This document shows positions 1 through 7,300 of a DNA stretch of 22,115 bases, piece after piece. The stretch is from Candidatus Methanophagaceae archaeon (GTDB lineage Archaea > Halobacteriota > Syntropharchaeia > Alkanophagales > Methanospirareceae). The notes beneath the pieces were generated by a model. That model made no database searches, was not told the DNA's origin, and was given only the letters and a program-made list of their open reading frames with translations. The number at the start of each line of letters is the position of its first letter. Position 1 is the stretch's first letter. The stretch covers positions 1 to 22,115 of the forward strand of contig QENJ01000045.1 in the NCBI GenBank assembly GCA_013374505.1, read 5' to 3'. Position numbers and translations under genes: made by a program.

Positions 1-77
1 ATAGCACCAAAAACTGCCGCTTGGCCCATTGCCGTCACAACAGTAGTTGTCGTTGTTGTGGTTACTGATGTAAGCAT
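1..77 (-). CDS. Thr-rich small hydrophobic protein, 5' end only (runs off window)
   Basis: Reading the minus strand, an ATG at 77-75 opens a frame that stays open to the window edge (25 codons). It encodes MLTSV, then a run of seven Thr, then VVTAMGQAAVFGA. A perfect Shine-Dalgarno GGAGGG lies at 90-85, 7 nt before the ATG, which supports the start. The frame is preceded by strong promoter-like sequence (198-257) and a palindrome (157-185). I recall small archaeal proteins with a Thr/Val-rich start followed by a hydrophobic Gly/Ala segment, but I cannot name a function. The visible part could be the start of a membrane-inserted peptide. Confidence 0.6.
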   Translation of the reverse strand, partial: MLTSVTTTTTTTVVTAMGQAAVFGA

Positions 78-156
78 CGCTCTACCCTCCTTTTTTCTTC
101 TCTTTTATATCCCTTTGTTGGCATTGTTTTCCTCCTTTACTGTTCATGCTATTACA

Positions 157-185
157 TATGTTTATAACACATGCTTATAAACATA
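157..185. promoter_or_regulatory. Perfect 11-bp inverted repeat, operator candidate
   Basis: The arms TATGTTTATAA (157-167) and TTATAAACATA (175-185) are exact reverse complements separated by 7 nt. The repeat lies just downstream, in minus-strand direction, of the closest TATA element (198-205). A transcript started about 25 nt from that TATA box would begin inside the palindrome. A dimeric repressor bound here would block initiation, so an operator for the minus-strand gene at 1-77 is the simplest reading. The AT-rich arms could also act as a further TATA-like element. Confidence 0.5.
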
Positions 186-197
186 CGCATCAACAGG

Positions 198-257
198 TAT
201 ATAAAGCTTTTGTTCTATATAAAAAGCTTTCGGTGCATATATAAACCTTTCGGTTCA
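198..257 (-). promoter_or_regulatory. Three tandem BRE/TATA promoter elements
   Basis: Three degenerate direct repeats of about 18-22 bp occur at 198-215, 216-237 and 238-257. Read on the minus strand, each has a purine-rich BRE-like part (CGAAAG or CAAAAG) followed by a TTTATATA-type box. The spacing is about two helical turns. All point to the minus-strand gene at 1-77, whose ATG is about 120 nt downstream of the nearest box. The similar BRE/TATA core at 17523-17540 supports this as the genome's strong promoter style. Confidence 0.55.
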
Positions 258-665
258 CTCGCCCCCTGCCCGCTCGCAAGTAGTATTCGTTAACTGTTAG
301 AGGTGACAGAAACCAAGGACTAAATAGAGGACTGAAATTTTCCCTCGATCATTTCTAAACCGCCCGCCTTAGTCTTTGTTTTCACGCACAAAACCGTTTT
401 ATCTAATTCTAGCGTGTAGATAAATAAAATTAGGGGTGGCTTAAATCTGATAAAAGATTCGTTCGCAGTATGTTTATAAATCCCTTTTCGCCCTTCCCAC
501 CTTTCGCCCCTTTTAATCTTGCGACCCGGAAAAGGTATATCTTCTTAAATCCTCGTCAGCAAGCAATTAGTCTAGTTCTGTGAATGTATCGCCTTGTGCC
601 ATAACGTACTTGTTACGAATACGAAAGGATTTGTATTATTTAGTGTAAGCCTACTTCTTACCAAG
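258..665. other. Non-coding stretch, no gene recognised
   Basis: No convincing coding frame or RNA gene is visible here. A further minus-strand TATA-like box (ATTTATAAACAT, about 471-482) sits downstream of a G/A-rich run, so a short transcript toward 300 is possible, but nothing confirms one. Confidence 0.4.
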
Positions 666-911
666 CTACTCTACCATAATACTTCTCCCGCAATTACCTG
701 ATTTTACGCGGTAAGGCCGCTTTTTGAAGACCACGCTTGATTCCTGTTCCTCGCTGCAATAGGGACACTTAAGCTTGTAATTAAATTCTTCCTCACCTTT
801 TCTACGCCACATAAACACAGCGCCACTCTTTTCATCACGCTCGTTCTGCAGTTTCCTGCTCGTGATGTACGCGAAATTATTTATATCATTCATCTCGATA
901 GGAGGTTTCAT
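666..911 (-). CDS. Small zinc-ribbon protein with an incomplete second knuckle
   Basis: An 81-residue protein. The first half is charged; the second half has a zinc-ribbon layout. A CPYC knuckle at about residues 49-52 is followed about 20 residues later by SGNCGRS, where a standard ribbon would have CxxC. Only the second Cys remains, so three metal ligands are left and zinc binding may be weakened. The spacing and the KRPYRVK segment before the second knuckle give a clear one-domain ribbon shape. A minus-strand TATA-like ATTTTATC at about 949-957 would start a short leader, and GTGATGAA precedes the ATG. Function is unknown; small ribbons often bind nucleic acid or partner proteins. The lost Cys may mark early decay. 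Confidence 0.6.
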   Translation of the reverse strand: MKPPIEMNDINNFAYITSRKLQNERDEKSGAVFMWRRKGEEEFNYKLKCPYCSEEQESSVVFKKRPYRVKSGNCGRSIMVE

Positions 912-1044
912 ATTTCATCACTTTTCTTATTACGAACTGCCAATACAGATAAAATTTTCGTCTATGGCTTCCTGATACACGGAGAGATTGCACTATACTG
1001 TTCTCTTATATCATACAAAAGTAGTCTCAAAAAACGTAAGCCAG

Positions 1045-1600
1045 TTATAAGTCCACAGTTATCGTTTTACCGGTCGTCACCACTTCTTCCGATACATTCA
1101 CTTATTTCTGTTGCAGCCTACATCACAGTTGCGTTATCCTCCACCTGCCCTGCCTTCCGTGTAATAAGGTGACGCGACCACATCGAAATTCGTACCGCCT
1201 TCTACGGAACCTTCAGTCGAATACGGCACGGTGAACTTGTATGTACCTTTTGACATCTCCCGTTCCAGATACACAAAAGTTCTACCCTGATTCGTGCTCA
1301 CAATAGTTGCTATTTCGAGTATCGTGCCGTTAGGTGCGGTTCCCTCTGCCCCACGGCACCGCCTTTCTTCTTCTTCCCTTTTATCTTTTCCCCCCGTACC
1401 TTATTCCCGCGCCGCGCCTCTAAACGCAACAAACTCGATTATCTTCCAAGACACGAACCCGGTGAGTAGTGCTGCGTTCACAGCATAAATTTATGCAAAA
1501 GCTTCCAGTCAGCGAAGAATATAAAGACGGGTTTAAAGCATTCACAAGCACAAATGACAATACTGCAAGCACCAAGATCACAACCGGATAACCATGCGTC
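1045..1600 (-). pseudogene. aglB: Decayed aglB (archaeal oligosaccharyltransferase) 3' portion
   Basis: Minus-strand conceptual translation gives disconnected pieces that match the AglB/STT3 plan as I know it. A transmembrane piece (about 1584-1500) ends in NPSLYSSLTG, a sequence typical of the membrane part. The C-terminal beta domain (about 1353-1134) reads GTAPNGTILEI, TNQGRTFVY and VPYSTEGSVEGGTNFDV. After frame changes come QVEDNATV with an in-frame TAG where a Trp would be expected, then the terminal VSEEVVTTGKTITVDL and a stop at 1047-1045. The central part with the catalytic WWDYG region is missing, so there is an internal deletion plus at least two frameshifts and stops. AglB attaches N-glycans to secreted proteins. 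The relic lies next to nucleotide-sugar genes, which suggests a former surface-glycan locus. Confidence 0.75.
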
Positions 1601-1841
1601 TATTTTCTTGTGGTTCACAAGAACGAGAGGTTACCACCAAATCGGATGAACGTGCCATTAAAAACGCTGTTATACGGTAACGATCTGAAATAAAGCTTTA
1701 GCCTTCAGTGGTTATCACCTTTTACTTGTTACTGCACTTTGTAGTAAAGACATACTTGTTTGCTTTCGCGTTTATGTTTTTTATGGAGGAACAGGATACA
1801 TAAATTTAAGTAAAGTATAGATAAAATCAAGGGTACAAACT

Positions 1842-2711
1842 ATGCTAAAGAATAGAATAAGCATAATCGGTTCCGGATGGGTGGGCACCGCGGTCGGAAA
1901 GGGCTTTGCCGAGAAGGGATATGAAGTAATCTTCTACGATATTGTGGATAAAGACCTGCCTAACTTCACGAGCGACCTGAACCATGCAATAGAGAACTCA
2001 GAGGTGTCGTTCATATGTGTTCCGACACCGTTCGGGGACCAGGGGATTGATTTGAGCTATATAAAGGACGCTGCGAAGAGTGTAGGAGAGGCACTGGCAA
2101 CTAAAGGACCAGAAGAGTACCATCTTGTGGTAGTGAAGAGCACCGTGGTGCCAACAACGACCGAACGGGTAGTAATACCAATACTGGAGCAATATACAAA
2201 GAAGAAAGCAGGCGAATTCGGAGTGTGCATGAATCCCGAATTTTTAACCGAGATTTCTGGTAGCTGGAACACAGATACAGAGTACAAGAGGGGTTTCTTT
2301 ACGGAAGATCGAATAGTAATCGGCGAATATGACATTAAATCAGGTGACGCACTGGCAGAGCTTTACGCACCGTTGAACACGCCGATTTTTAGAACGGATT
2401 TGAAAACAGCGGAAATGATAAAATACGCATCGAATTGTGTTCTTGCCACGAAAATATCGTACTGGAATGAGATATACTGTATTTGCAACGAGCTAGGGAT
2501 AGATTCACACGAAGTAGCGGATATTGTCGGCGCAGATCCACGAATAGGTAAGTACGGGACAGTACACGGCAAAGCATTTGGCGGGAAATGCTTACCAAAA
2601 GATTTAAAGGCGTTAGTCGCTTTTGCGGATGAATATCATGAAGCGAAACTGCTGAAAGCCGTGGATGAGATAAATGAAAAGATAAAGTCTAAGTACGGTG
2701 TGAGAGAATGA
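1842..2711 (+). CDS. UDP-glucose 6-dehydrogenase, short form lacking the C-terminal domain
   Basis: A 289-residue member of the UDP-glucose/GDP-mannose dehydrogenase family, which oxidises a UDP-hexose to the UDP-uronate with two NAD+. The N-terminal Rossmann motif GSGWVGTAVG is at residues 10-19. VVKSTVVPTT (about 98-107) and NPEFLTE (131-137) line the active site. The catalytic Cys250 sits in GGKCLPKD. The protein stops about 40 residues after this Cys, whereas the usual family length is 400-450. The C-terminal UDP-binding domain is absent, yet the end is a clean stop that overlaps the next start (ATGA at 2708-2711), so this looks like a natural short form rather than a truncation. A TATA-like ATAAATTTAA lies near 1799. 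UDP-glucose is the likely substrate because galU follows; UDP-ManNAc is the main alternative. Confidence 0.85.
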   Translation: MLKNRISIIGSGWVGTAVGKGFAEKGYEVIFYDIVDKDLPNFTSDLNHAIENSEVSFICVPTPFGDQGIDLSYIKDAAKSVGEALATKGPEEYHLVVVKSTVVPTTTERVVIPILEQYTKKKAGEFGVCMNPEFLTEISGSWNTDTEYKRGFFTEDRIVIGEYDIKSGDALAELYAPLNTPIFRTDLKTAEMIKYASNCVLATKISYWNEIYCICNELGIDSHEVADIVGADPRIGKYGTVHGKAFGGKCLPKDLKALVAFADEYHEAKLLKAVDEINEKIKSKYGVRE

Positions 2712-3598
2712 TAAGGAAAGCGGTGATACCAGCGGCAGGTCTTGGAACACGATTTTTGCCTGCCACGAAATCAATGCCAAAAGAGATGCTGCCTATTATA
2801 GATAAGCCGATCATCCAATTCGTGGTTGAAGAGGCAATTGCTTCCGGGATTGATGATATTATAATCATAACGGGCAGGGGTAAACGCGCGATAGAAGACT
2901 ATTTCGATACGTCACCTGAGCTTGAGAACCACCTGGTGAAGAATGAGAAATACGAATTGTTAAGAGAAATAAAAAATATAGCGTCTTTAGCGGAAATCCA
3001 TTACATACGACAGAAAGAGCCAAACGGGCTTGGCGATGCGGTTTTGAAAGCGGAGAAGCATATAGGCGCAGAGCCTTTTGCAGTTCTGCTTGGTGATGAC
3101 ATAATAAAAGCTAAGGTGCCCTGTATTAAGCAACTCATGACTTTGTTTGACGAATATAACCAGCATGCGGTAATTGCTGTTGAAGAAGTATCCGCGGAAA
3201 AGATAAGTGACTACGGAATATTAAAAGGGCGCGAAATCGCGGATTCCATATATCGCGTGGAGGACATAATAGAGAAACCGTCTTTAGACGAAGCACCATC
3301 GAACATAGGGGCGGTGGGCAGGTATATTTTGACACCGAAGATATTCGAGTGTATTCGCAAAACGGGACAGGGTAAAGGGAATGAGATACAGCTTACAGAC
3401 GCTATCAGACTGTTAAAATCGGAAGAGGCGGTTTATGGCTATGTGTTTGAAGGTACGCGATATGATGCGGGAGATAAGGCAGGGTATGTAAAAGCGATTA
3501 TAGATTTCGCTCTGGAACGATCAGATTTAAAAGAAGAAACTGGGAGGTATTTACAGAAGATAGTAGCAGGATTACCTCACAGTGTTAAAATAACGTAA
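2708..3598 (+). CDS. galU: UTP--glucose-1-phosphate uridylyltransferase
   Basis: A 296-residue GalU-type nucleotidyltransferase that makes UDP-glucose from UTP and glucose-1-phosphate. The N-terminal signature (residues 10-29) contains GLGTRFLPATKSMPKEMLP, including the nucleotide-binding Gly-rich loop and the catalytic Lys region. NGLGDAV (about 106-112), LLGDD (127-131, metal-binding Asp), IIEKP (about 195) and the YDAGDKAGYVKA segment near the C-terminus are all present. The length is normal for the family. Its ATG overlaps the dehydrogenase stop by 4 nt, so the two genes are probably translationally coupled; GalU would supply the dehydrogenase with substrate. Confidence 0.93.
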   Translation: MIRKAVIPAAGLGTRFLPATKSMPKEMLPIIDKPIIQFVVEEAIASGIDDIIIITGRGKRAIEDYFDTSPELENHLVKNEKYELLREIKNIASLAEIHYIRQKEPNGLGDAVLKAEKHIGAEPFAVLLGDDIIKAKVPCIKQLMTLFDEYNQHAVIAVEEVSAEKISDYGILKGREIADSIYRVEDIIEKPSLDEAPSNIGAVGRYILTPKIFECIRKTGQGKGNEIQLTDAIRLLKSEEAVYGYVFEGTRYDAGDKAGYVKAIIDFALERSDLKEETGRYLQKIVAGLPHSVKIT

Positions 3599-3626
3599 AC
3601 TAAACGTAGAGATGAAAGGGTAAAAG

Positions 3627-3779
3627 ATGACGCAATACATGGAAATCACGGAAGATGGTTTTTTATCAATTCCAAAGCGAAGCATCGAGAAGATGCGGTT
3701 GAAGACCGGCATGCGCTTCAAATTGTTAGCTGATGAGGATGATGTTCTGGTTTTGCGTGAAGAAGAAACAGAGACCTAG
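3627..3779 (+). CDS. Small AbrB/SpoVT-fold DNA-binding protein
   Basis: A 50-residue protein with the AbrB swapped-hairpin pattern: MEITEDGFLSIPKR, then an amphipathic stretch leading to LKTGMRFKLLADEDDVLVLR and an acidic tail. GGGT at about 3618-3621 precedes the ATG at 3627; an internal ATG at 3639 is an alternative start. It sits 28 nt after galU and before the epimerase gene on the same strand. Such proteins act as antitoxins of PIN toxins or as local regulators. No toxin gene follows, so it is either an orphan antitoxin or a regulator of this operon. The function is inferred from the fold pattern only. Confidence 0.65.
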   Translation: MTQYMEITEDGFLSIPKRSIEKMRLKTGMRFKLLADEDDVLVLREEETET

Positions 3780-3857
3780 ATAGAGGAAGGTTCTTTGTTA
3801 CTACATAGATAAAAGATTGAAAGTGAGTTTGTATAAGGGATTAGAGGAGAACTAAAA

Positions 3858-4775
3858 ATGAAAGCATTAGTAACAGGCTGTGCGGGCTTCATAGGCAGCC
3901 ATTTGGTGGATAAACTGTTAGAGCAGGGATACGAAGTGATAGGAATAGATTGCTTTACGGATTACTATGCAAAGGAGCTAAAAGAAGCGAATATATCAAA
4001 CGCTGTGAAGCACAACAACTTTGAATTTGTCGAGAAAGAGCTCTTGAAGCTAACTGAGTATCCCGAAGTGGATTATGTCTTCCACGAAGCGGCGCAGGCA
4101 GGAGTAAGGGCATCGTGGGGCAATAGCTTCGAGATATACACGCGGAATAATGTTGATGTGACCCAGAAGTTATTGGAATTTTACAAGGCTCGAAAACTCA
4201 TTAAATTCGTGTATGCGTCTTCTTCTTCTGTTTATGGCGACACGGAATTGCCAATGCGCGAAAAAAGCTTGTTAAAGCCCGTTTCGCCTTATGGTGTCAC
4301 GAAACTGGCGGCGGAAAATCTGTGTTACCTGTACTGCACGAATTATGGCGTTCCTACGGTTTCGTTACGATATTTTACTGTTTATGGCCCGAGGCAGCGA
4401 CCGGATATGGCGATACATAAGTTCGTGAGGGCGATTCTGAACGGTGAAGCGATAACGGTTTTTGGGGATGGCACGCAGACAAGAGATTTTACTTATGTTG
4501 CGGACATTGTAGCTGCAAATATCCTGGCTGCGAGGTGTGATAAAGTAGGGGACGTGTTCAATATCGGTGGTGGTAGCAGAATAACAGTAAACGAACTGAT
4601 CAAAAGAATAGAAGAAATTACAGCAGAAAAAGCGAGCGTAAAGTATATAGAGCAGCAAAAAGGAGATGTTAAAGATACGTTAGCAGATACGAGTAAGATA
4701 AGTGACGAATTGAATTGGAAGCCTGGAATAAAGATAGAAGAAGGTATTGAGCGATTTGTTAGGTGGTATAAGTAA
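3858..4775 (+). CDS. NAD-dependent nucleotide-sugar epimerase (likely UDP-glucuronate 4-epimerase type)
   Basis: A 305-residue extended short-chain dehydrogenase. The NAD-binding TGCAGFIG is at residues 6-13. HEAAQAGVR (76-84) is a form common in UDP-glucuronate 4-epimerases. Catalytic residues are the Ser cluster SSSSVYG (121-127) and Tyr145/Lys149 (YGVTK). RYFTVYGPRQRPDMA and the late FGDGTQTRDF are typical of GalE/WbpP-like enzymes. RBS GAGGAG lies 8 nt before the ATG. After GalU and UDP-glucose dehydrogenase, interconversion of UDP-GlcA and UDP-GalA is the most coherent role, so this operon would feed acidic sugars to surface glycans. UDP-glucose/UDP-galactose or UDP-HexNAc epimerisation, or UDP-GlcA decarboxylation, cannot be excluded from sequence alone. 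Confidence 0.82.
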   Translation: MKALVTGCAGFIGSHLVDKLLEQGYEVIGIDCFTDYYAKELKEANISNAVKHNNFEFVEKELLKLTEYPEVDYVFHEAAQAGVRASWGNSFEIYTRNNVDVTQKLLEFYKARKLIKFVYASSSSVYGDTELPMREKSLLKPVSPYGVTKLAAENLCYLYCTNYGVPTVSLRYFTVYGPRQRPDMAIHKFVRAILNGEAITVFGDGTQTRDFTYVADIVAANILAARCDKVGDVFNIGGGSRITVNELIKRIEEITAEKASVKYIEQQKGDVKDTLADTSKISDELNWKPGIKIEEGIERFVRWYK

Positions 4776-5265
4776 TCGTGTGAGGAATTCCAAAAGAGTA
4801 GATTCAACAAATTAGTGGTTTATGAGTAGAGCAGTACTAAATTAAGGATTATTTTTAATTCCGATGGCTACTGAAGCTCAATACATGTGAAATATTAACT
4901 AAGAATCTACCTATGTTGTTTATACGGACTTCGCGTTCGCTCTGCCATTCGCTACCGCTTTTTCGCGTTTATACGAATGAATAAAATTTTTGGGATGGTA
5001 GCCACTATATAAGTGTTGCGATTGCTTAAAGAAAAAGTTATGATATATGCAGATTTTGTTTGTGATGCGCTAAACTATTTTTAGGGTGGTCTGCGAGTAA
5101 CTATGCGTGTGCGGAACGATTCCAAAAGCGTAGCATAAATATAAATTGCAGTGGAAACGGATGGACGTGGACCGAAAAGAAGTTTAGTGATGATGTGCCT
5201 TTAGTTAAATATAGTAGTGTAAGGTAAGGAAAAAAATAGGTAATGTAAGAATAAATGAAAAAATA
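4776..5265. other. Non-coding stretch between epimerase gene and PEF-CTERM relic
   Basis: About 490 bp with frequent stops in all frames and no fragment I can assign. The words TTTATACG and TTCGCG occur twice at about 4920-4975 (near-repeat). An AT-rich TATA-like TTAAATATA lies at about 5205-5215, which could serve the following gene. Confidence 0.4.
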
Positions 5266-5292
5266 GGAGGTGAAAAAACGAAAAAAATAAGA

Positions 5293-5743
5293 ATGAGTAA
5301 AGTAATAGTGGGGCTTGCAGTAGGGTTACTTCTTTCCGTGGTTCTATCAGCGGGTATGGTAGCTGCAAGTCCATCAGTAGTGGGTAATGTTCACGAAGCA
5401 GGCGACTCAACTAAGCCGATAGTAGGTGCAGGAGTAAGGGCGACTTGCTTGGGATAATGTGGAGGTAGGACCAACGTCCAGTGATTCTGCAGGGAATTAT
5501 GGGCTAGACCTTTCAGCCACTAAATGTGTCGTAGGCGATAGCGTGCGTGTGACAGGAACATATGAGGGCAGAAGTGACACTAATAGCGGAGAAATAACAA
5601 CCATATATGTAGGCGTGCCGCTAGATCTTGCTATTGTATGTCTGGATATCCCACTCCCAGAATTCGCAACAATCGCAATACCAGCCATAGCAGTTTTAGG
5701 ACTGTTCCTGTTCTTCAACAAGCGCAAGCACAAGAAAGAGTAA
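5293..5743 (+). pseudogene. Secreted PEF-CTERM surface protein, frameshifted
   Basis: The first frame (5293-5457) encodes a signal peptide with a hydrophobic core (VIVGLAVGLLLSVVLSAGM) and the start of a secreted domain. The frame stops at 5455-5457. A shifted frame continues the same kind of domain (SDSAGNYGLDLSA), like carboxypeptidase-regulatory or Ig-like repeats. It ends at 5743 with a C-terminal PLPEFATIAIPAIAVLGLF helix and a basic KRKHKKE tail. That tail is the PEF-CTERM sorting signal recognised by an archaeosortase. SD GGAGGTGA (5266-5273) is 19 nt from the ATG; an ACG at 5278-5280, in frame and well spaced, may be a mutated original ATG. One indel near 5440-5455 explains the frameshift. 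Confidence 0.75.
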
Positions 5744-5765
5744 TCTAAAGAATTTAAAACTGGAG

Positions 5766-5802
5766 TCTGTTTTCTTTTTTTTACCGGCTCGTCATTTTTT
5801 TA
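5766..5802 (+). terminator. T-rich terminator region after the PEF-CTERM relic
   Basis: Two long T-tracts (in 5770-5782 and 5794-5801) closely follow the stop codon on the coding strand, as in archaeal oligo-T terminators. A matching arrangement follows the second relic at about 6061-6092. Confidence 0.45.
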
Positions 5803-5970
5803 TTAGTTGTAGGATTGTCAAACCACGGCAGTTCACGCGATTTTTGCAAACAGGAAAAAAATCTCTTATTTCTTCCGTGCCTATCCCCCTTCTAAAAAGT
5901 TTTACTGTTGTCAATGCAGTGGTAAGCTCTTCGCAAAATCGTTTTGGCCGTATCGGAGGATTACTAGCTT

Positions 5971-6030
5971 CACGAATTCAGCACGATAGCCATTCCTGCT
6001 ATGGCAATACTCGGACTGGTGTTCTACTAA
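5971..6030 (+). pseudogene. Second PEF-CTERM sorting-signal fragment
   Basis: A 19-codon piece reads HEFSTIAIPAMAILGLVFY, then stop. This is the core of a PEF-CTERM helix with the Pro of PEF changed to His and the basic tail lost. A TAG lies two codons before the fragment, and no upstream domain can be read. It is the duplicate of the end of the preceding relic. Confidence 0.6.
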
Positions 6031-6158
6031 CCGCCGGAAGCGTGGAATGGGGTGAGGGCAGGTTTTCTTTTTCCCCTGCTCGACATTTTTTGCTTTTCGA
6101 TTAACTTGATATTGTCAGATAGACCGCCAAATTCGCGAAACTTTGATGTTTGCAGTTC

Positions 6159-6299
6159 TTGAGAACAAATCCCAAAAATGTACTCTTGCCGCAGGCAGTG
6201 TTCAAAGAATTAGCAGATAATAAGGAGGTTGTGCATCATGAGGGGAAAGATGGTGAAATAGAATATGGCAAATCACACCGCAAGGCTTCAAATATATAG
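6159..6299 (+). pseudogene. Possible PIN-domain toxin fragment
   Basis: An open segment without a start reads NPKNVLLPQAVFKELADN, then KEVVHHEGKDGEIEYGK and a stop. The hydrophobic strand followed by P-x-A-V-x-x-E-L is the usual beginning of the second acidic motif in PIN-domain (VapC-like) proteins. The first acidic motif and the C-terminal half are absent. It lies directly before an antitoxin gene. Assignment rests on this single motif and is tentative. Confidence 0.35.
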
Positions 6300-6326
6300 C
6301 ATAATGTCTAAATATATAACATTAAC
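6287..6326 (+). promoter_or_regulatory. Two tandem 20-bp TATA-containing repeats before the antitoxin gene
   Basis: Units 6287-6306 and 6307-6326 both contain AAATATATA followed by a CAT word and agree at roughly 14 of 20 positions. They lie 20-60 nt before the ATG at 6346, where an archaeal TATA box and an autoregulatory operator would be expected for an antitoxin gene. Confidence 0.45.
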
Positions 6327-6345
6327 ATAAGGTGGTTATTGTAAG

Positions 6346-6555
6346 ATGGAGCTAAAAAGTAAGAATGCGTTACAGAGAATCGAATATTTACAACGTGAGC
6401 TTGAGTATTTGAAGAGAGATTTGATGCTTTTGGAGATGAAACCGGAAGAGCGGCAAAAACCATCATTATTTGGGTGTGTTCGCGGAGGGGATATTACAGA
6501 TGAAATGATAGAAGAATCGAAGAAAGACCTGTTACGGAGGAATATTGAGTTATGA
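6346..6555 (+). CDS. Antitoxin-like small protein of a PIN-toxin pair
   Basis: A 69-residue, highly charged protein. An N-terminal helix with coiled-coil character (RIEYLQRELEYLKRDLMLLE) is followed by SLFGCVRGGDITDEMIEESKKDLL, a pattern seen in VapB-type antitoxins that precede PIN toxins. SD AGGTGG lies 10 nt before the ATG. Its stop overlaps an ATG (6552-6554) of the following, broken PIN gene, which is the classic toxin-antitoxin arrangement. The antitoxin reading frame is intact although the toxin is not, so it no longer has a local partner. Confidence 0.65.
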   Translation: MELKSKNALQRIEYLQRELEYLKRDLMLLEMKPEERQKPSLFGCVRGGDITDEMIEESKKDLLRRNIEL

Positions 6556-6935
6556 TCTGAATTAGGTAGTGGAAACTCATGTGCTTATCTGGTATTTTAT
6601 AGGAAGCAAGCGTCTAAAAAGAGAACTTAAGGGAAAGATGGATGAAGTTCGTAATAAAGGCGGTCGTTTGCTTGTGCCAACCATTGTTTTAGCAGATAGC
6701 CATCGCAGAAAAAGGCAAAGTCGAATTTGAGTTTCAGGAGATGTATCAACGAGTTAAGAACGAGATTGGATTTGAGATAGCAGGTTTTACCTCAGAAATT
6801 CTCGAAGAAGTTATGCGTACGAAAATTCATGAAATACATGATAGAATTATAGTTGCCACTGCGAACTTTTATAGTGCCGGGATTTTAACAAAGGATAGGA
6901 TTATTCTTGAATCGGAAGAAGTCAAAACGGTTTAA
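6552..6935 (+). pseudogene. VapC-like PIN-domain toxin, frameshifted
   Basis: The first readable frame gives VVETHVLIWYFIGSK, the PIN first acidic motif with Glu in place of the usual Asp, and continues to LLVPTIVLAD. After a shift near 6692-6702 the reading resumes as IAEKGKVEFEFQEM and then HDRIIVATANFYSAGILTKD, which carries the late acidic motifs. The likely ATG at 6552 is also out of frame with the first part, so there are at least two frame disruptions. PIN toxins are ribonucleases; this copy cannot make a full protein. Confidence 0.75.
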
Positions 6936-6943
6936 ACATAATT

Positions 6944-7039
6944 TTAGAAGTGCTCATCTCTTTTACTGTATATCACCTTAAGAATTGCCTCTTTTTCTTC
7001 ACTGCTTAGCTCAACGTTTCCCCTAATCTTTTTAAGCAC
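6944..7039 (-). CDS. Very short ORF or gene fragment, function unknown
   Basis: A GTG-started frame of 31 codons on the minus strand reads LKKIRGNVELSSEEKEAILK and onward to a stop. GGAGG lies 13 nt before the GTG. The amphipathic, charged composition looks like real protein, but a stop just upstream and the tiny size make a gene remnant as likely as a small protein. I do not recognise a family. Confidence 0.25.
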   Translation of the reverse strand: MLKKIRGNVELSSEEKEAILKVIYSKRDEHF

Positions 7040-7073
7040 TTCGATTCCTTTTCCTCCTTTTTATCTTGACCCG

Positions 7074-7300
7074 TCATTTAAGAGGCTGTCCCACAAAAAT
7101 CACAGCCATAACGGCAAAAAAATACACCCACCCACCAACAAAACCAAAGACCCAAAGTACGATGAACTCACACATTTTCTATACCCCGAGTAAGAAACTC
7201 CCGAAACTTCATATTATACTTGATATTCCCAAACGGCCATTCAACAGTTGCTTTTCGCTTTTTGTACTCTTCTTTACCTGCCTCTGACTGCATCTTAGAT
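7074..7300 (-). pseudogene. IS1182-family transposase C-terminal remnant with element end
   Basis: The minus-strand reading gives KMQSEAGKEEYKKRKATVEW, then PFGNIKYNMKFREFLTRGIEN. This is the C-terminal DDE block of IS1182-type transposases (E-P/W-x-FGxIKYN..FR.F..RG). One frame change follows, and a hydrophobic run ends in GQPLK. The stop overlaps GAGGCTGTCCCACAAAAA (7082-7099), which resembles the terminal inverted repeat of this family. Everything upstream is missing; the fragment ends where the next element begins at 7301. Only the right end of the IS remains. Confidence 0.7.

Larger units (their letters stand above)
5656..6156 (+). repeat. Tandem duplication of a PEF-CTERM gene 3' end and its downstream region
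   Basis: Two diverged copies, about 5656-5852 and 5971-6156, share the same order of landmarks. Each has a coding end with GAATTC, then IAIPA(I/M)A(V/I)LGL. Next comes GTTTTCTTTTT followed by GCTCG(T/A)CATTTTTT. Then comes ATTGTCA, an (A/T)CGCGA-type word and TTTGCA(A)ACAG or TTTGCAG. Both protein and non-coding parts are duplicated, so the event copied a gene end with its terminator region. Confidence 0.55.

Noticed and set aside
1294..1488. A 64-codon plus-strand ORF
   Set aside because: It is antisense to the aglB relic, has low-complexity Ser/Pro content and no ribosome site.
4776..5265. Search for a gene remnant or RNA in the spacer
   Set aside because: Only very short frames (for example 14 codons from 5041) and no family motif; left as non-coding.
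5844..6104. An 86-codon plus-strand ORF
   Set aside because: It reads across the second PEF-CTERM relic in a different frame; the relic explains the sequence better.
7066..7287. A 73-codon plus-strand ORF
   Set aside because: It is antisense to the IS1182 transposase remnant, which has recognisable motifs on the other strand.
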